Shown one piece after another: positions 1 to 5,348 of a stretch of DNA of 5,945 bases. Numbering within the stretch: position 1 is the first letter of the stretch; each line of letters starts with the position of its first letter. The notes beneath the pieces were generated by a model that did no database searches, was not told where the DNA came from, and saw only the letters and a program-made list of their open reading frames with translations. The position numbers and the translations under genes were made by a program. Source of the stretch: Candidatus Latescibacterota bacterium (GTDB taxonomy: Bacteria; Latescibacterota; UBA2968; UBA8231); contig JAJDYK010000276.1 in the NCBI GenBank assembly GCA_022825185.1, positions 1 through 5,945 of the forward strand, read 5' to 3'.

Positions 1-936
1 TCGCTGGGGGAGCTGATGGCCTTTATCGCCTATCTGTGGATGCTCTACCACCCGCTCAAGTGGTTTGGCGATTTCTACAGCTTCATGGTGCGGGCCTTTG
101 CCGGTGCCGAGCGCATTTTTGAAATCGTCGATGCGCCCTCCGAGCCGTTTGACCATCCCAACGCCCAGCGCGTCCCCGCGCTTGAGGGCCAAGTCGCTTT
201 TGAGGGCGCGGCCTTTGGCTACGACCCGGGCAAGATCGTCCTGCGCGACCTCGACTTGGTGGTGCAGCCGGGCGAGATGATCGGTCTAGTCGGCAAGTCC
301 GGGACGGGCAAGAGCACGCTGATCAACCTAATCACGCGCTTTTACGATGTCTCGCACGGCCGTCTCGCCATCGACGGGATCGATATCCGCAAAATCAGCC
401 TACGCGACTTGCGTTCGCAGATCGGCATGGTGGCCCAGCAGTCGTTTTTGTTCAACGGCACGATTGCCGAAAACATCGCCTACGGCAAGCCCGGTGCCAC
501 GTTCGACGAGATCTTGCGCGCGGCCCGCGCAGCCAACGCCCACGAGTTCATCGTCGAAAAGCCCGACGGGTACGACATGGTAGCTGGGGAGCAGGGCGAC
601 AAGCTCGCCGGCGGCGAGAAGCAGCGCATTTCCATTGCGCGGGCCATTCTCCACGACCCGAGGATCCTGATCTTGGACGAGGCGACGTCGTCGCTCGACA
701 CGCCGACCGAAAAGAAGATCCAAGAAGCGATTCAGCGGTTGGTCAAAGGTCGCACGACTTTTGCCATTGCTCACCGGCTCTCGACCTTGCGCAGCGCCGA
801 TCGCCTCGTGGTGCTCGACGGGGGCAAAATAGCCGAAATCGGCACGCACGAGGAACTGATGGCGCGCGAGGGCATTTTCTACAACTTGGTAAAGACCCAA
901 CGCGAGACATCGGCGGTTATGGCCACCAGCGGATGA
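1..936 (+). CDS. ABC exporter, fused permease-ATPase, 3' part
   Basis: The frame is open from base 1, so the gene starts upstream; the ATG at base 16 is internal. The first ~50 codons are the last transmembrane helices of a type IV (ABCB-like) exporter and the linker (GAERIFEIVD). A full nucleotide-binding domain follows: Walker A GKSGTGKST (292-318), Q-loop MVAQQSFLF (about 427-453), signature LAGGEKQR (604-627), Walker B ILILDEATSS (664-693) with the catalytic Glu, and the H-loop His (772-774). All ATPase residues are present, so it should hydrolyse ATP and drive export across the inner membrane, as a homodimer or with a partner. The signature reads LAGGE rather than LSGGQ; LSGGE-type variants occur in Atm1-like exporters. 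It lies 78 bases before a DUF1854 gene on the same strand. That pairing is known from cyanophycin-associated loci, so a role near cyanophycin or amino-acid polymer metabolism is possible but inferred. Substrate unknown. Confidence 0.95.
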   Translation, partial: SLGELMAFIAYLWMLYHPLKWFGDFYSFMVRAFAGAERIFEIVDAPSEPFDHPNAQRVPALEGQVAFEGAAFGYDPGKIVLRDLDLVVQPGEMIGLVGKSGTGKSTLINLITRFYDVSHGRLAIDGIDIRKISLRDLRSQIGMVAQQSFLFNGTIAENIAYGKPGATFDEILRAARAANAHEFIVEKPDGYDMVAGEQGDKLAGGEKQRISIARAILHDPRILILDEATSSLDTPTEKKIQEAIQRLVKGRTTFAIAHRLSTLRSADRLVVLDGGKIAEIGTHEELMAREGIFYNLVKTQRETSAVMATSG

Positions 937-967
937 GCACAAAGGATCACAAAATAGCAATATGTAG

Positions 968-988
968 GGGCAACTCTTGTAGTTGCCC
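968..988. repeat. short perfect hairpin, REP-like palindrome
   Basis: GGGCAACT (968-975) and AGTTGCCC (981-988) pair perfectly around the loop CTTGT. No T-run follows, so it is not a classical terminator. It sits between the ABC exporter and the DUF1854 gene. The form GTAGGGGC-AACT...AGTTGCCC resembles dispersed palindromes common in intergenic DNA of some environmental bacteria. In an ABC-DUF1854 mRNA it could protect the 3' end of the upstream message or tune relative expression. Only one copy is seen in this window. Confidence 0.6.
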
Positions 989-1014
989 TCGCTCCTAGAA
1001 GCAGAGGACATATC

Positions 1015-1542
1015 ATGAGCAATAGCCGACTAGCGATTACCCCAATTACCGTGACTCACCCCGAGCACGTAGAAATTGACAAGCTGCGCCTGTTTCGCGA
1101 GCCGGCTTGGATATTGCGCTTGACCATCGACGGCGACCGCTCGTACCTGAAGGTGAAAGTCGTTCGCGCTGCGCCGCTGTCCCATCCGACGCGCTACATC
1201 TGCCTTCTCGACGCCAAGGACGAAGAGATCTGTATGATCGACGATCTCACCCAGCTCGACTTAGAGGCGCGTGCCTTGATTGAGGGGGAGTTGGACCGCC
1301 GCTATTTGACGGCGACGATTCAGCAGGTCAATGCGGTGCGCAACGAATATGGTACCTCTTACTGGGACGTGCAGACCGATCGCGGGTCGCGCGAGTTCGT
1401 CGTCCAGAACGTCTCGGAAAACGCCCAATGGCTCGGCGATCACCGGCTGCTGATCACCGACGTGGATGGCAACCGCTTTGAAATTCCGAGCCTCGACGAA
1501 TTGGACAAGAAGAGTTTGGCAGCGGTTGAACAGGTCGTCTGA
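1015..1542 (+). CDS. DUF1854 family protein
   Basis: A 175-residue soluble protein with no signal peptide or membrane segment. It follows the DUF1854 pattern: a beta-rich N-terminal half (residues 32-68, with VVRAAPLSHPTRYICLLDA), an acidic helix with DLEARALIEGELDRRYL (about 82-98), then I-x-x-V...YGTSYWDVQTDRG (102-124) and LLITDVDGNRFEIPSLDELD near the C-terminus. The length is normal for the family. The ATG at 1015 has an AGAGGA ribosome binding site (1003-1008) six bases upstream. It is probably cotranscribed with the ABC exporter 78 bases upstream and ends just before a terminator. In NCBI-style annotation a family of this type is called cyanophycin metabolism-associated and is found beside an ABC transporter, the same arrangement as here. 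Molecular function is unknown; an accessory role for the exporter is inference from the pairing. Family assignment was made by eye from pattern recall. Confidence 0.85.
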   Translation: MSNSRLAITPITVTHPEHVEIDKLRLFREPAWILRLTIDGDRSYLKVKVVRAAPLSHPTRYICLLDAKDEEICMIDDLTQLDLEARALIEGELDRRYLTATIQQVNAVRNEYGTSYWDVQTDRGSREFVVQNVSENAQWLGDHRLLITDVDGNRFEIPSLDELDKKSLAAVEQVV

Positions 1543-1568
1543 CTAGCGCTCGCCGTTGCAGTATGCCG

Positions 1569-1597
1569 ACCAGCTCCGCAAAGGGGCTGGTTTTTTT
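1569..1597 (+). terminator. rho-independent terminator after DUF1854
   Basis: The stem CCAGCTCC (1570-1577) pairs with GGGGCTGG (1583-1590), eight pairs with one G-T wobble, around the loop GCAAA. It is followed at once by seven T residues (1591-1597). An outer A-T pair (1569/1591) can extend it. It lies 26 bases after the DUF1854 stop and should end the ABC-DUF1854 transcript. Confidence 0.85.
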
Positions 1598-1669
1598 GGC
1601 AGAAGAAAACCAGTTGGCCTTGTTGCCAGCGGCCCTCTCCCCCTATCTTCAGAGTGTTCAGCATTCCTT

Positions 1670-1697
1670 GCAGATCCCGCTTAGTCGGGTCATCTGC
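1670..1697 (+). other. hairpin within the structured region
   Basis: GCAGAT (1670-1675) plus CCCG (1676-1679) pair with CGGG (1686-1689) and ATCTGC (1692-1697). The loop is CTTAGT and two bases (1690-1691) bulge on the 3' side, giving ten pairs. There is no T-run. GCAGA also belongs to the left arm of the long stem 1655-1674/1772-1791, so the two folds exclude each other in part. Confidence 0.5.
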
Positions 1698-1718
1698 TGA
1701 ATACAATAGCCGATACCC

Positions 1719-1742
1719 GGCGAAGGGTCGCTCCCTTCTGCC
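1719..1742 (+). other. hairpin with a single bulge
   Basis: GGC-GAAGGG (1719-1727) pairs with CCCTTC-T-GCC (1733-1742) around the loop TCGCT: nine pairs with one bulged T at 1739. It lies between the arms of the long-range stem. CTTCTGCC here can alternatively pair with GGCAGAAG at 1598-1605. Confidence 0.5.
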
Positions 1743-1796
1743 TTGGCAAATAGGTAGAGACATCGCTGCACTCTGCAGGGAATGTTGAACATGGCC

Positions 1797-1814
1797 CGGC
1801 CCCCGAGGGGGCCG
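1797..1814. other. very GC-rich hairpin
   Basis: CGGCCCCC (1797-1804) and GGGGGCCG (1807-1814) are perfectly complementary around GA, in practice a seven-pair all-G/C stem with the tetraloop CGAG. No T-run follows on either strand, so it is not a standard terminator. It starts six bases after the right arm of the long inverted repeat. Confidence 0.55.
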
Positions 1815-1966
1815 CCTGTTCCCCTTCTCCGAAGGAAATGGGTCGCGGTGACAGCCAAGGCGACTTGCTCATTACCATCTCATCCGCTGTCTAGCGCAGA
1901 AGTCCTTTTAGACCACTCTGTATGTGCGCCTTGCCCTGACTTTGGCAACACGCCTTCTAACCGATT

Positions 1967-1970
1967 GAGG
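1967..1970 (+). promoter_or_regulatory. ribosome binding site for the GTG start at 1976
   Basis: GAGG lies five bases before the GTG at 1976. It decides that start in the absence of an ATG in the same frame until codon 18. Confidence 0.6.
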
Positions 1971-1975
1971 ATACC

Positions 1976-2965
1976 GTGAAAAAGGTACGTCGCCCTGTCG
2001 ATCTATACCGAGTCGAGGGGAATCCCATGTTGTTCGCCTGTGGGGAGACTATTATGGCCGCGCTTCAATACTACAGCCCCCAGCTTGCCGACGAACGAGC
2101 GTACTATGGGGCCTCGATGGGTTGGTCGTTCTTTTTTGACGCCGAGGAGCGAATGCCGGTCGGCCTGCCCGCCGACGAGTTGCTCCACCGCAACTTGTAC
2201 TATCTCTACGGAATTGAACGCCGAGAGGTGCGCCGCGACAATTTTGCCGATTTGTGGCAGGCGATTGAGGAGTTGATTGCCGCAGATCGAGTGTTGCTCG
2301 CTTGGGTGGATGCCCGCGATGTGAGCGATGCGGCCTTTCAATACAATCGCACACCCGGCGCGAGCGAAGCCATGCTCATCTACGGGTACGATCAAGCGGC
2401 GGATATGTTGACGATTCTGGTTAATCCGCAGGGCTTTGTGGGGCAGGTGCCGCTTTCGCGTCTGCCCGAGATGTTGCCCGAGCTGGTGGTGTACGACTAT
2501 GCAGTGCCCGAGGGCCTCGATCCCTATCCAGTCGAAAAAATGGAACAGGTGCTCTTGGAAGATGTGCGGGAGATGCTCGTGGGTAACAAGGTTGGCCGGG
2601 TAGAGACGGGCCTGCCGGCCGCGCAGCGCTTTGTCGAGGAGATGGAGCGTCAGATTGAGCGGGACGAAGAGAGTATGAGCGTTTGGATGCGAGAGGTGTT
2701 TTGTCAGCTAGCTCTACTCGGCCCGCAGCGCCAGCGACTGGACGACAATTTGCGGCGGTTGGCGGCGGCAACCGGCTTGGGTGCCCTGTCGGCTGCGGCC
2801 GATGCCTTTGGGGACATAGGTCGGCGTTGGGAGACGACGCGCGACTTGTTCTTCAAGGGAGCGTGCAATGATCCGGCAGCTATGCTGAGGCGCATCCGCA
2901 AGTACGTCGAGGGCCTGCTGAGCCTAGAGGAGGCGCAGGCTCGGTTCTTGTTGCAATGGCTATAA
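1976..2965 (+). CDS. BtrH-like / C39-fold protein, probably noncanonical active site
   Basis: A 329-residue protein with a GTG start supported by GAGG five bases upstream, and no signal peptide. Residues about 14-165 match the layout of the BtrH N-terminal (butirosin biosynthesis protein H) cysteine-transferase fold: Cys22 in FACGETIMAALQYY, YYGASMGWSFFF (43-54), a helix followed by LLAWVDARD (107-115), then EAMLIYGYD (131-139) and ILVNPQGFVG. In that family a His normally precedes the hydrophobic-GYD strand and an Asp precedes P-x-G. Here Glu131 and Asn150 stand there, so Cys22 lacks its usual His partner. Residues about 185-329 are helical and charged and not recognised. BtrH relatives transfer acyl groups in natural-product pathways; a peptide or acyl substrate here would be inference. 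It stands alone, 434 bases after DUF1854 and 135 before the Yip1 gene. It could also be a more distant papain-like protein. The family call is by pattern recall. Confidence 0.6.
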   Translation: MKKVRRPVDLYRVEGNPMLFACGETIMAALQYYSPQLADERAYYGASMGWSFFFDAEERMPVGLPADELLHRNLYYLYGIERREVRRDNFADLWQAIEELIAADRVLLAWVDARDVSDAAFQYNRTPGASEAMLIYGYDQAADMLTILVNPQGFVGQVPLSRLPEMLPELVVYDYAVPEGLDPYPVEKMEQVLLEDVREMLVGNKVGRVETGLPAAQRFVEEMERQIERDEESMSVWMREVFCQLALLGPQRQRLDDNLRRLAAATGLGALSAAADAFGDIGRRWETTRDLFFKGACNDPAAMLRRIRKYVEGLLSLEEAQARFLLQWL

Positions 2966-3088
2966 CAGGTCCGTTGGGGCACAAGGATTGCCCTTGAGAC
3001 TTTGCTTGGAACTGTGCTAGGCAATCGTTAGTTTGCTTCTATGGCGGCAGGAGTATTCGCCGCTAGCGGTGGGAAACCGCACCTCCGC

Positions 3089-3094
3089 AAAGGA
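3089..3094 (+). promoter_or_regulatory. ribosome binding site deciding the ATG at 3101
   Basis: AAAGGA lies six bases before the ATG at 3101. The in-frame ATG at 3041 has no such site, and the paralogous protein at 4655 begins exactly at the residue corresponding to 3101. Confidence 0.75.
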
Positions 3095-3100
3095 ACCGCC

Positions 3101-3223
3101 ATGGAAGCTCCCCAAGCAGAAATCAGCGTCGTCGGCCGTATGTTTCGCGTCTTCTACGCTCCATCCCAGACCTTTGAGGCCGTAGCTAAGCAACGTAGTG
3201 CCGCCGATTGGCTGGTGCCGACT
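3101..3223 (+). repeat. direct repeat, 5' end of Yip1 copy 1
   Basis: The first 41 codons agree with bases 4655-4777 at 110 of 123 positions by hand count. A second conserved block, 3539-3580 against 5231-5272, agrees at 39 of 42. Changes are mostly in third codon positions. The two copies form direct repeats around the CPBP gene, so recombination between them could delete it. Confidence 0.85.
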
Positions 3224-3658
3224 GCTGTAGCCGCGTTGGGAGTCTGCTTCGTCTCAGAGGCCAAGATAACTCAGCAGATGCCCGGTGAAATGTTCGCCGT
3301 CGTGCCGATTCTGGCATTCATGGTACTCTTTATTAACGCGGCAATCTACTTGGTGGCAGGTAAAGTACTGGGTGGCCTGCTCAACTATGGCCAATGCTTG
3401 ACCATAACGGCGTACGCGTCGCTAATCATCATCCCTCAGCAGATTGCGTTGTTGCTCTTGGCCAAGGAGACGACAAATGTGCAACTGGTACTGGGGGTGT
3501 TCCCCTTTACCGTTTGGTGGAGCACCGTCTTCGGCATCGGGCTGTCTATCGTCGGGCAGATAGAACGCAGCCGCGCTTATATGGGTACTGCGGCTCTCGC
3601 GCTGATTTTCCTTATCGGATACGCCGCTGAATTCCAATTTCATTGGCATTGGCCCTGA
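3101..3658 (+). CDS. Yip1-family membrane protein, copy 1
   Basis: A 185-residue inner-membrane protein with about five hydrophobic segments (residues 38-53, 64-90, 98-121, 134-153, 159-177), the Yip1/YIF1 layout. Typical features are an N-terminal FYAPSQTFEAVA amphipathic stretch, A-I-Y-L-V-A-G-K in the second helix and SIVGQIERSRAY before the last. I chose the start at 3101 over the in-frame ATG at 3041 because of the ribosome binding site and because it aligns with residue 1 of copy 2 at 4655. Copy 1 is about 45 residues shorter than copy 2. The missing parts are the hydrophilic loop after helix 1 and the loop before helix 4. The C-terminus (HWHWP) also differs. Bacterial Yip1 proteins have no settled function and often sit beside export or efflux genes. 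A third partial copy follows directly downstream. Confidence 0.8.
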   Translation: MEAPQAEISVVGRMFRVFYAPSQTFEAVAKQRSAADWLVPTAVAALGVCFVSEAKITQQMPGEMFAVVPILAFMVLFINAAIYLVAGKVLGGLLNYGQCLTITAYASLIIIPQQIALLLLAKETTNVQLVLGVFPFTVWWSTVFGIGLSIVGQIERSRAYMGTAALALIFLIGYAAEFQFHWHWP

Positions 3659-3674
3659 TTGGGCCCTATACGGC

Positions 3675-3713
3675 TTTATCGCTGCGTTCTACCTCTTGGT
3701 AGGCAAATTGCTC
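3675..3713 (+). pseudogene. remnant of a third Yip1 copy
   Basis: Seventeen bases after the copy 1 stop, in another frame, the sequence reads FIAAFYLLVGKLL. This matches FIGAAIYLLVGKLL of copy 2 (bases 4961-5002) with one codon deleted and one residue changed. By direct comparison 34 of 39 bases agree outside the 3-base gap. Similarity is higher to copy 2 than to copy 1 and ends abruptly at about 3713, where the sequence turns A-rich 13 bases before the CPBP start. No start codon, 5' part or 3' part of a Yip1 gene remains. The frame runs on to a TAG at 3759-3761 inside the CPBP gene. It marks a breakpoint in an older tandem array. Confidence 0.75.
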
Positions 3714-3726
3714 AAAGAAAAAATAT

Positions 3727-4509
3727 ATGAAAAATACCTATTCCGAGTACGAGGTGTTTAGCAGAAAGTTCGAAAGCATACAATGTAGGACATTTTCTAT
3801 CGTCTTACTAGCCATTCTTATGTTCTTTTTATTTCCCTATACGGTAGATACTATATCCACCACATTCGCTTCGAGTGACTATCGCCGCATACTATCATGT
3901 ACTGTTTCTTATGCTCTACTTATTATGGTTGTAGCCGCATTCGCCAAGATAGAAAAACAGGATCTAACCGCCCAAACACTGGGATTATCCCTTCAAATTC
4001 CCAAAGAAGCAAAAAAGCTCGTCGTAACATATGTTTTTTTATTTTTAATTACCGGAGTGGGTATATTGGCCTTTTTCTTTTACATGAAGTTGTTCCGAGG
4101 AATTGATATCCACTTAATAAATCCCAGTCCCTTGCTAATACCTTGGACCGAGGAAGCCGACTGGGACGAAAAATTGCATACTATATTTTTCTCTATCATC
4201 CCACATTCAGTTAGCGTCTTGCTGTTTGCTCCCTTTATAGAGGAAGCATACTTCACAGGTCTAATTTTTCCTGCTCTGCGGAATCGATTGGGGTTTGTTC
4301 TTGGCTTGACTCTTACCGCTTGCCTCTTTAGCTACCACCATTACTCTCCGTTTTCAGAAGGGCAGCTAGGGAAATTCGTCGTTATTTTTATGACACAAAG
4401 TATCTCGTGTTTTCTATATCAGCTTACACGCTCTCTTTATCCTTCTATCGCCTTCCATTTTTTACGCAATATGTCAGTCTTGTCTCTGGAACTCTCAGCC
4501 TTTCTCTGA
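3727..4509 (+). CDS. CPBP-family (CAAX protease-like) membrane protein
   Basis: A 260-residue, very hydrophobic protein with about six to eight membrane segments (for example residues 22-40, 54-73, 98-120, 152-171, 187-203, 217-232). The CPBP/Abi motifs are present in order: EE at 172-173 in FIEEAYFTG, F-S-Y-H-H (201-205) for the FxxxH motif, and H-F-L-R-N (244-248) for HxxxN. The usual Arg of EExxxR is Thr177. Family members are intramembrane metal-dependent proteases or scaffolds, with roles in prenyl-protein processing, bacteriocin maturation or self-immunity; which applies here is unknown. The DNA is much AT-richer than its neighbours, and no good ribosome binding site precedes the ATG (only AAAGAA). 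It is flanked by related Yip1 sequences on both sides. Together these suggest insertion of foreign DNA into a Yip1 array. The two Glu and two motif His are intact, so activity is not excluded. Confidence 0.8.
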   Translation: MKNTYSEYEVFSRKFESIQCRTFSIVLLAILMFFLFPYTVDTISTTFASSDYRRILSCTVSYALLIMVVAAFAKIEKQDLTAQTLGLSLQIPKEAKKLVVTYVFLFLITGVGILAFFFYMKLFRGIDIHLINPSPLLIPWTEEADWDEKLHTIFFSIIPHSVSVLLFAPFIEEAYFTGLIFPALRNRLGFVLGLTLTACLFSYHHYSPFSEGQLGKFVVIFMTQSISCFLYQLTRSLYPSIAFHFLRNMSVLSLELSAFL

Positions 4510-4541
4510 AGTCAATCCTAAGAAGAATCCTCGGTGCTGTT

Positions 4542-4570
4542 TTGGACTTGTAGTTCATAGGGCTTATCTT
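4542..4570 (+). promoter_or_regulatory. possible promoter for Yip1 copy 2 and adaptor
   Basis: TTGGAC (4542-4547) and TATCTT (4565-4570) are 17 bases apart in the AT-rich 145-base gap before the gene at 4655. Agreement with sigma-70 consensus is only partial (three and four of six bases), so this is a weak candidate. A promoter is expected somewhere in this gap if the CPBP gene is a separate unit. Confidence 0.22.
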
Positions 4571-4643
4571 TAACGCTTTCTCAGCAGATACGATTAACTC
4601 GATTATAGCCCAAAGATAGATCGCAATTAACGAATAAAACGAT

Positions 4644-4650
4644 AAGGAGG
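4644..4650 (+). promoter_or_regulatory. strong ribosome binding site of Yip1 copy 2
   Basis: AAGGAGG, a near-perfect Shine-Dalgarno sequence, lies four bases before the ATG at 4655. The spacing is slightly short, but the site is the strongest in the window and fixes the start. Confidence 0.8.
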
Positions 4651-4654
4651 CCCC

Positions 4655-4777
4655 ATGGAAGCCCCCCAAGCAGAAATGAGCGTCGTCGGTCGCATATTGC
4701 GCGTCTTCTACGCTCCATCCGAGACCTTTGAGGCCGTAGCCGAGCAGCGCAGTGCCGCCGACTGGCTGGTGCCGACC
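4655..4777 (+). repeat. direct repeat, 5' end of Yip1 copy 2
   Basis: Partner of the repeat at 3101-3223, in the same orientation and about 1.55 kb away. The middle parts of the two genes have diverged by insertion or deletion, while both ends stayed close. Confidence 0.85.
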
Positions 4778-5347
4778 ATTGTAGTCGCGTTGGCGATTTT
4801 CTTCTCCACGTATTTAACCTCGCCGATTTACGTGGCTGAGGCGATGGGGCAGATACGGGAACAGGCGCCCGCGGAACAGGGCGGTGAAATGGAGAACACG
4901 GCCACCGCCATACGGATCAGCGGACTAATTGCCGCGCCAGTTATGACGTTTGTCATGCTCTTTATTGGCGCTGCGATTTACCTCTTAGTAGGCAAATTAC
5001 TCGGCGGCCTGCTGGGTTATGGCCACTGCTTGGCCCTCGTCGCGTACACGTCGCTGATTTCCATTCTCCAGCATGTTGTAAAGACGCCGCTGGTCTTGGC
5101 CAATGAGACGATGAATGTGCAACTAGGATTGGGAATGTTCCTCTCCGAGGAGGCGCAAAAAAGTTTCGGGGGCGCTTTATTGAGCCTCATTGATCCTTTT
5201 ATCGTCTGGATGATCGTCATCGCTGGCCTCGGGCTGTCTATCGTCGGGCAAATTGAGCGCAGCCGCGCTTATGCGGGCGTTGCGGCCATTACGCTGATCT
5301 TCCTCGCCATCGGCGCATTCTTCAGCACCCTCGGACCTGGAGGTTGA
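4655..5347 (+). CDS. Yip1-family membrane protein, copy 2
   Basis: A 230-residue inner-membrane protein with five predicted helices (about 38-58, 88-113, 123-145, 181-200, 206-224). A hydrophilic loop rich in Glu/Gln (61-85) and a second loop (163-178) are absent from copy 1. The two proteins agree in about 36 of the first 41 residues and nearly completely in GLSIVGQIERSRAY, so they are paralogs. The ATG at 4655 follows a near-perfect ribosome binding site. One base separates its stop codon from the GTG of the adaptor gene, whose ribosome binding site lies inside this gene's end; this indicates translational coupling. A role in assembling or supporting the efflux system encoded downstream is inferred from that coupling. 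Bacterial Yip1 proteins have no settled biochemical function. Confidence 0.85.
   Translation: MEAPQAEMSVVGRILRVFYAPSETFEAVAEQRSAADWLVPTIVVALAIFFSTYLTSPIYVAEAMGQIREQAPAEQGGEMENTATAIRISGLIAAPVMTFVMLFIGAAIYLLVGKLLGGLLGYGHCLALVAYTSLISILQHVVKTPLVLANETMNVQLGLGMFLSEEAQKSFGGALLSLIDPFIVWMIVIAGLGLSIVGQIERSRAYAGVAAITLIFLAIGAFFSTLGPGG
5339..5343 (+). promoter_or_regulatory. ribosome binding site for the adaptor GTG start
   Basis: GGAGG lies within the last codons of Yip1 copy 2, five bases before the GTG at 5349. It supports that start and coupling of the two genes. Confidence 0.75.
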
Positions 5348-5348
5348 G

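Larger units (their letters stand above)
1655..1791 (+). ncRNA. candidate structured RNA or inverted-repeat element
   Basis: Bases 1655-1674 can pair with 1772-1791 as an uninterrupted 20-bp stem, with two wobble pairs that are G-U only in a + strand transcript (they would be A-C mismatches on the other strand). Two local hairpins lie inside: 1670-1697 and 1719-1742. The first uses bases of the left arm, so it competes with the inner end of the long stem. This may be a structured RNA, a leader of the gene at 1976, or a decayed small inverted-repeat element. No flanking target-site duplication and no transposase were seen. I do not recognise a known RNA family. Confidence 0.35.
1598..1975. other. 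gene-free, structure-rich intergenic region
   Basis: No convincing gene in about 380 bases. Several overlapping frames are open on both strands, but none has a credible ribosome binding site with a recognisable product. The stretch is instead dense in self-complementary sequence. Besides the elements listed separately, GGCAGAAG (1598-1605) is complementary to CTTCTGCC (1735-1742), GCGGCCC (1629-1635) to GGGCCGC (1809-1815), and CCTTC/GAAGG (1823-1835) form a small hairpin. The promoter of the downstream BtrH-like gene should lie in its right half, but no clear -35/-10 pair was found. Confidence 0.6.

Noticed and set aside
400..1011. 203-codon open frame on the minus strand
   Set aside because: It lies opposite the conserved ABC ATPase domain; the translation is low-complexity and matches nothing I recognise.
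1655..1791. Terminal inverted repeats of an insertion sequence
   Set aside because: Only ~97 bases between the arms, no transposase and no flanking target duplication. Kept as a structured element instead.
1440..1878. Overlapping minus-strand open frames over the intergenic region
   Set aside because: No recognisable domain, several competing frames, overlap with the terminator and hairpins; best explained as noncoding GC-rich DNA.
1782..1979. 65-codon + strand frame ending over the GTG start at 1976
   Set aside because: Pro/Arg-rich translation arising from the GC-rich hairpin, no ribosome binding site and no recognisable product.
2982..2996. Hairpin CAAGG-ATTGC-CCTTG after the BtrH-like gene as a terminator
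   Set aside because: Only five pairs and no T-run.
3060..3080. Palindrome CCGCTAGCGG and overlapping GCGGT/ACCGC hairpin before Yip1 copy 1
   Set aside because: Short and GC-rich, with no equivalent upstream of copy 2; could be an operator or leader hairpin but nothing supports it.
3083..3093. Shared CTCCGCAAAGG with the terminator at 1574-1584
   Set aside because: An 11-base match is expected by chance in a window of this size.
3041..3100. 20-codon N-terminal extension of Yip1 copy 1 from the ATG at 3041
   Set aside because: No ribosome binding site precedes 3041, whereas AAAGGA precedes 3101, and copy 2 starts at the residue equivalent to 3101.
4445..4669. Minus-strand frame with a hydrophobic stretch
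   Set aside because: It overlaps the ends of two well-supported genes and the AT-rich gap; hydrophobic runs are expected by chance there and no ribosome binding site was evident.
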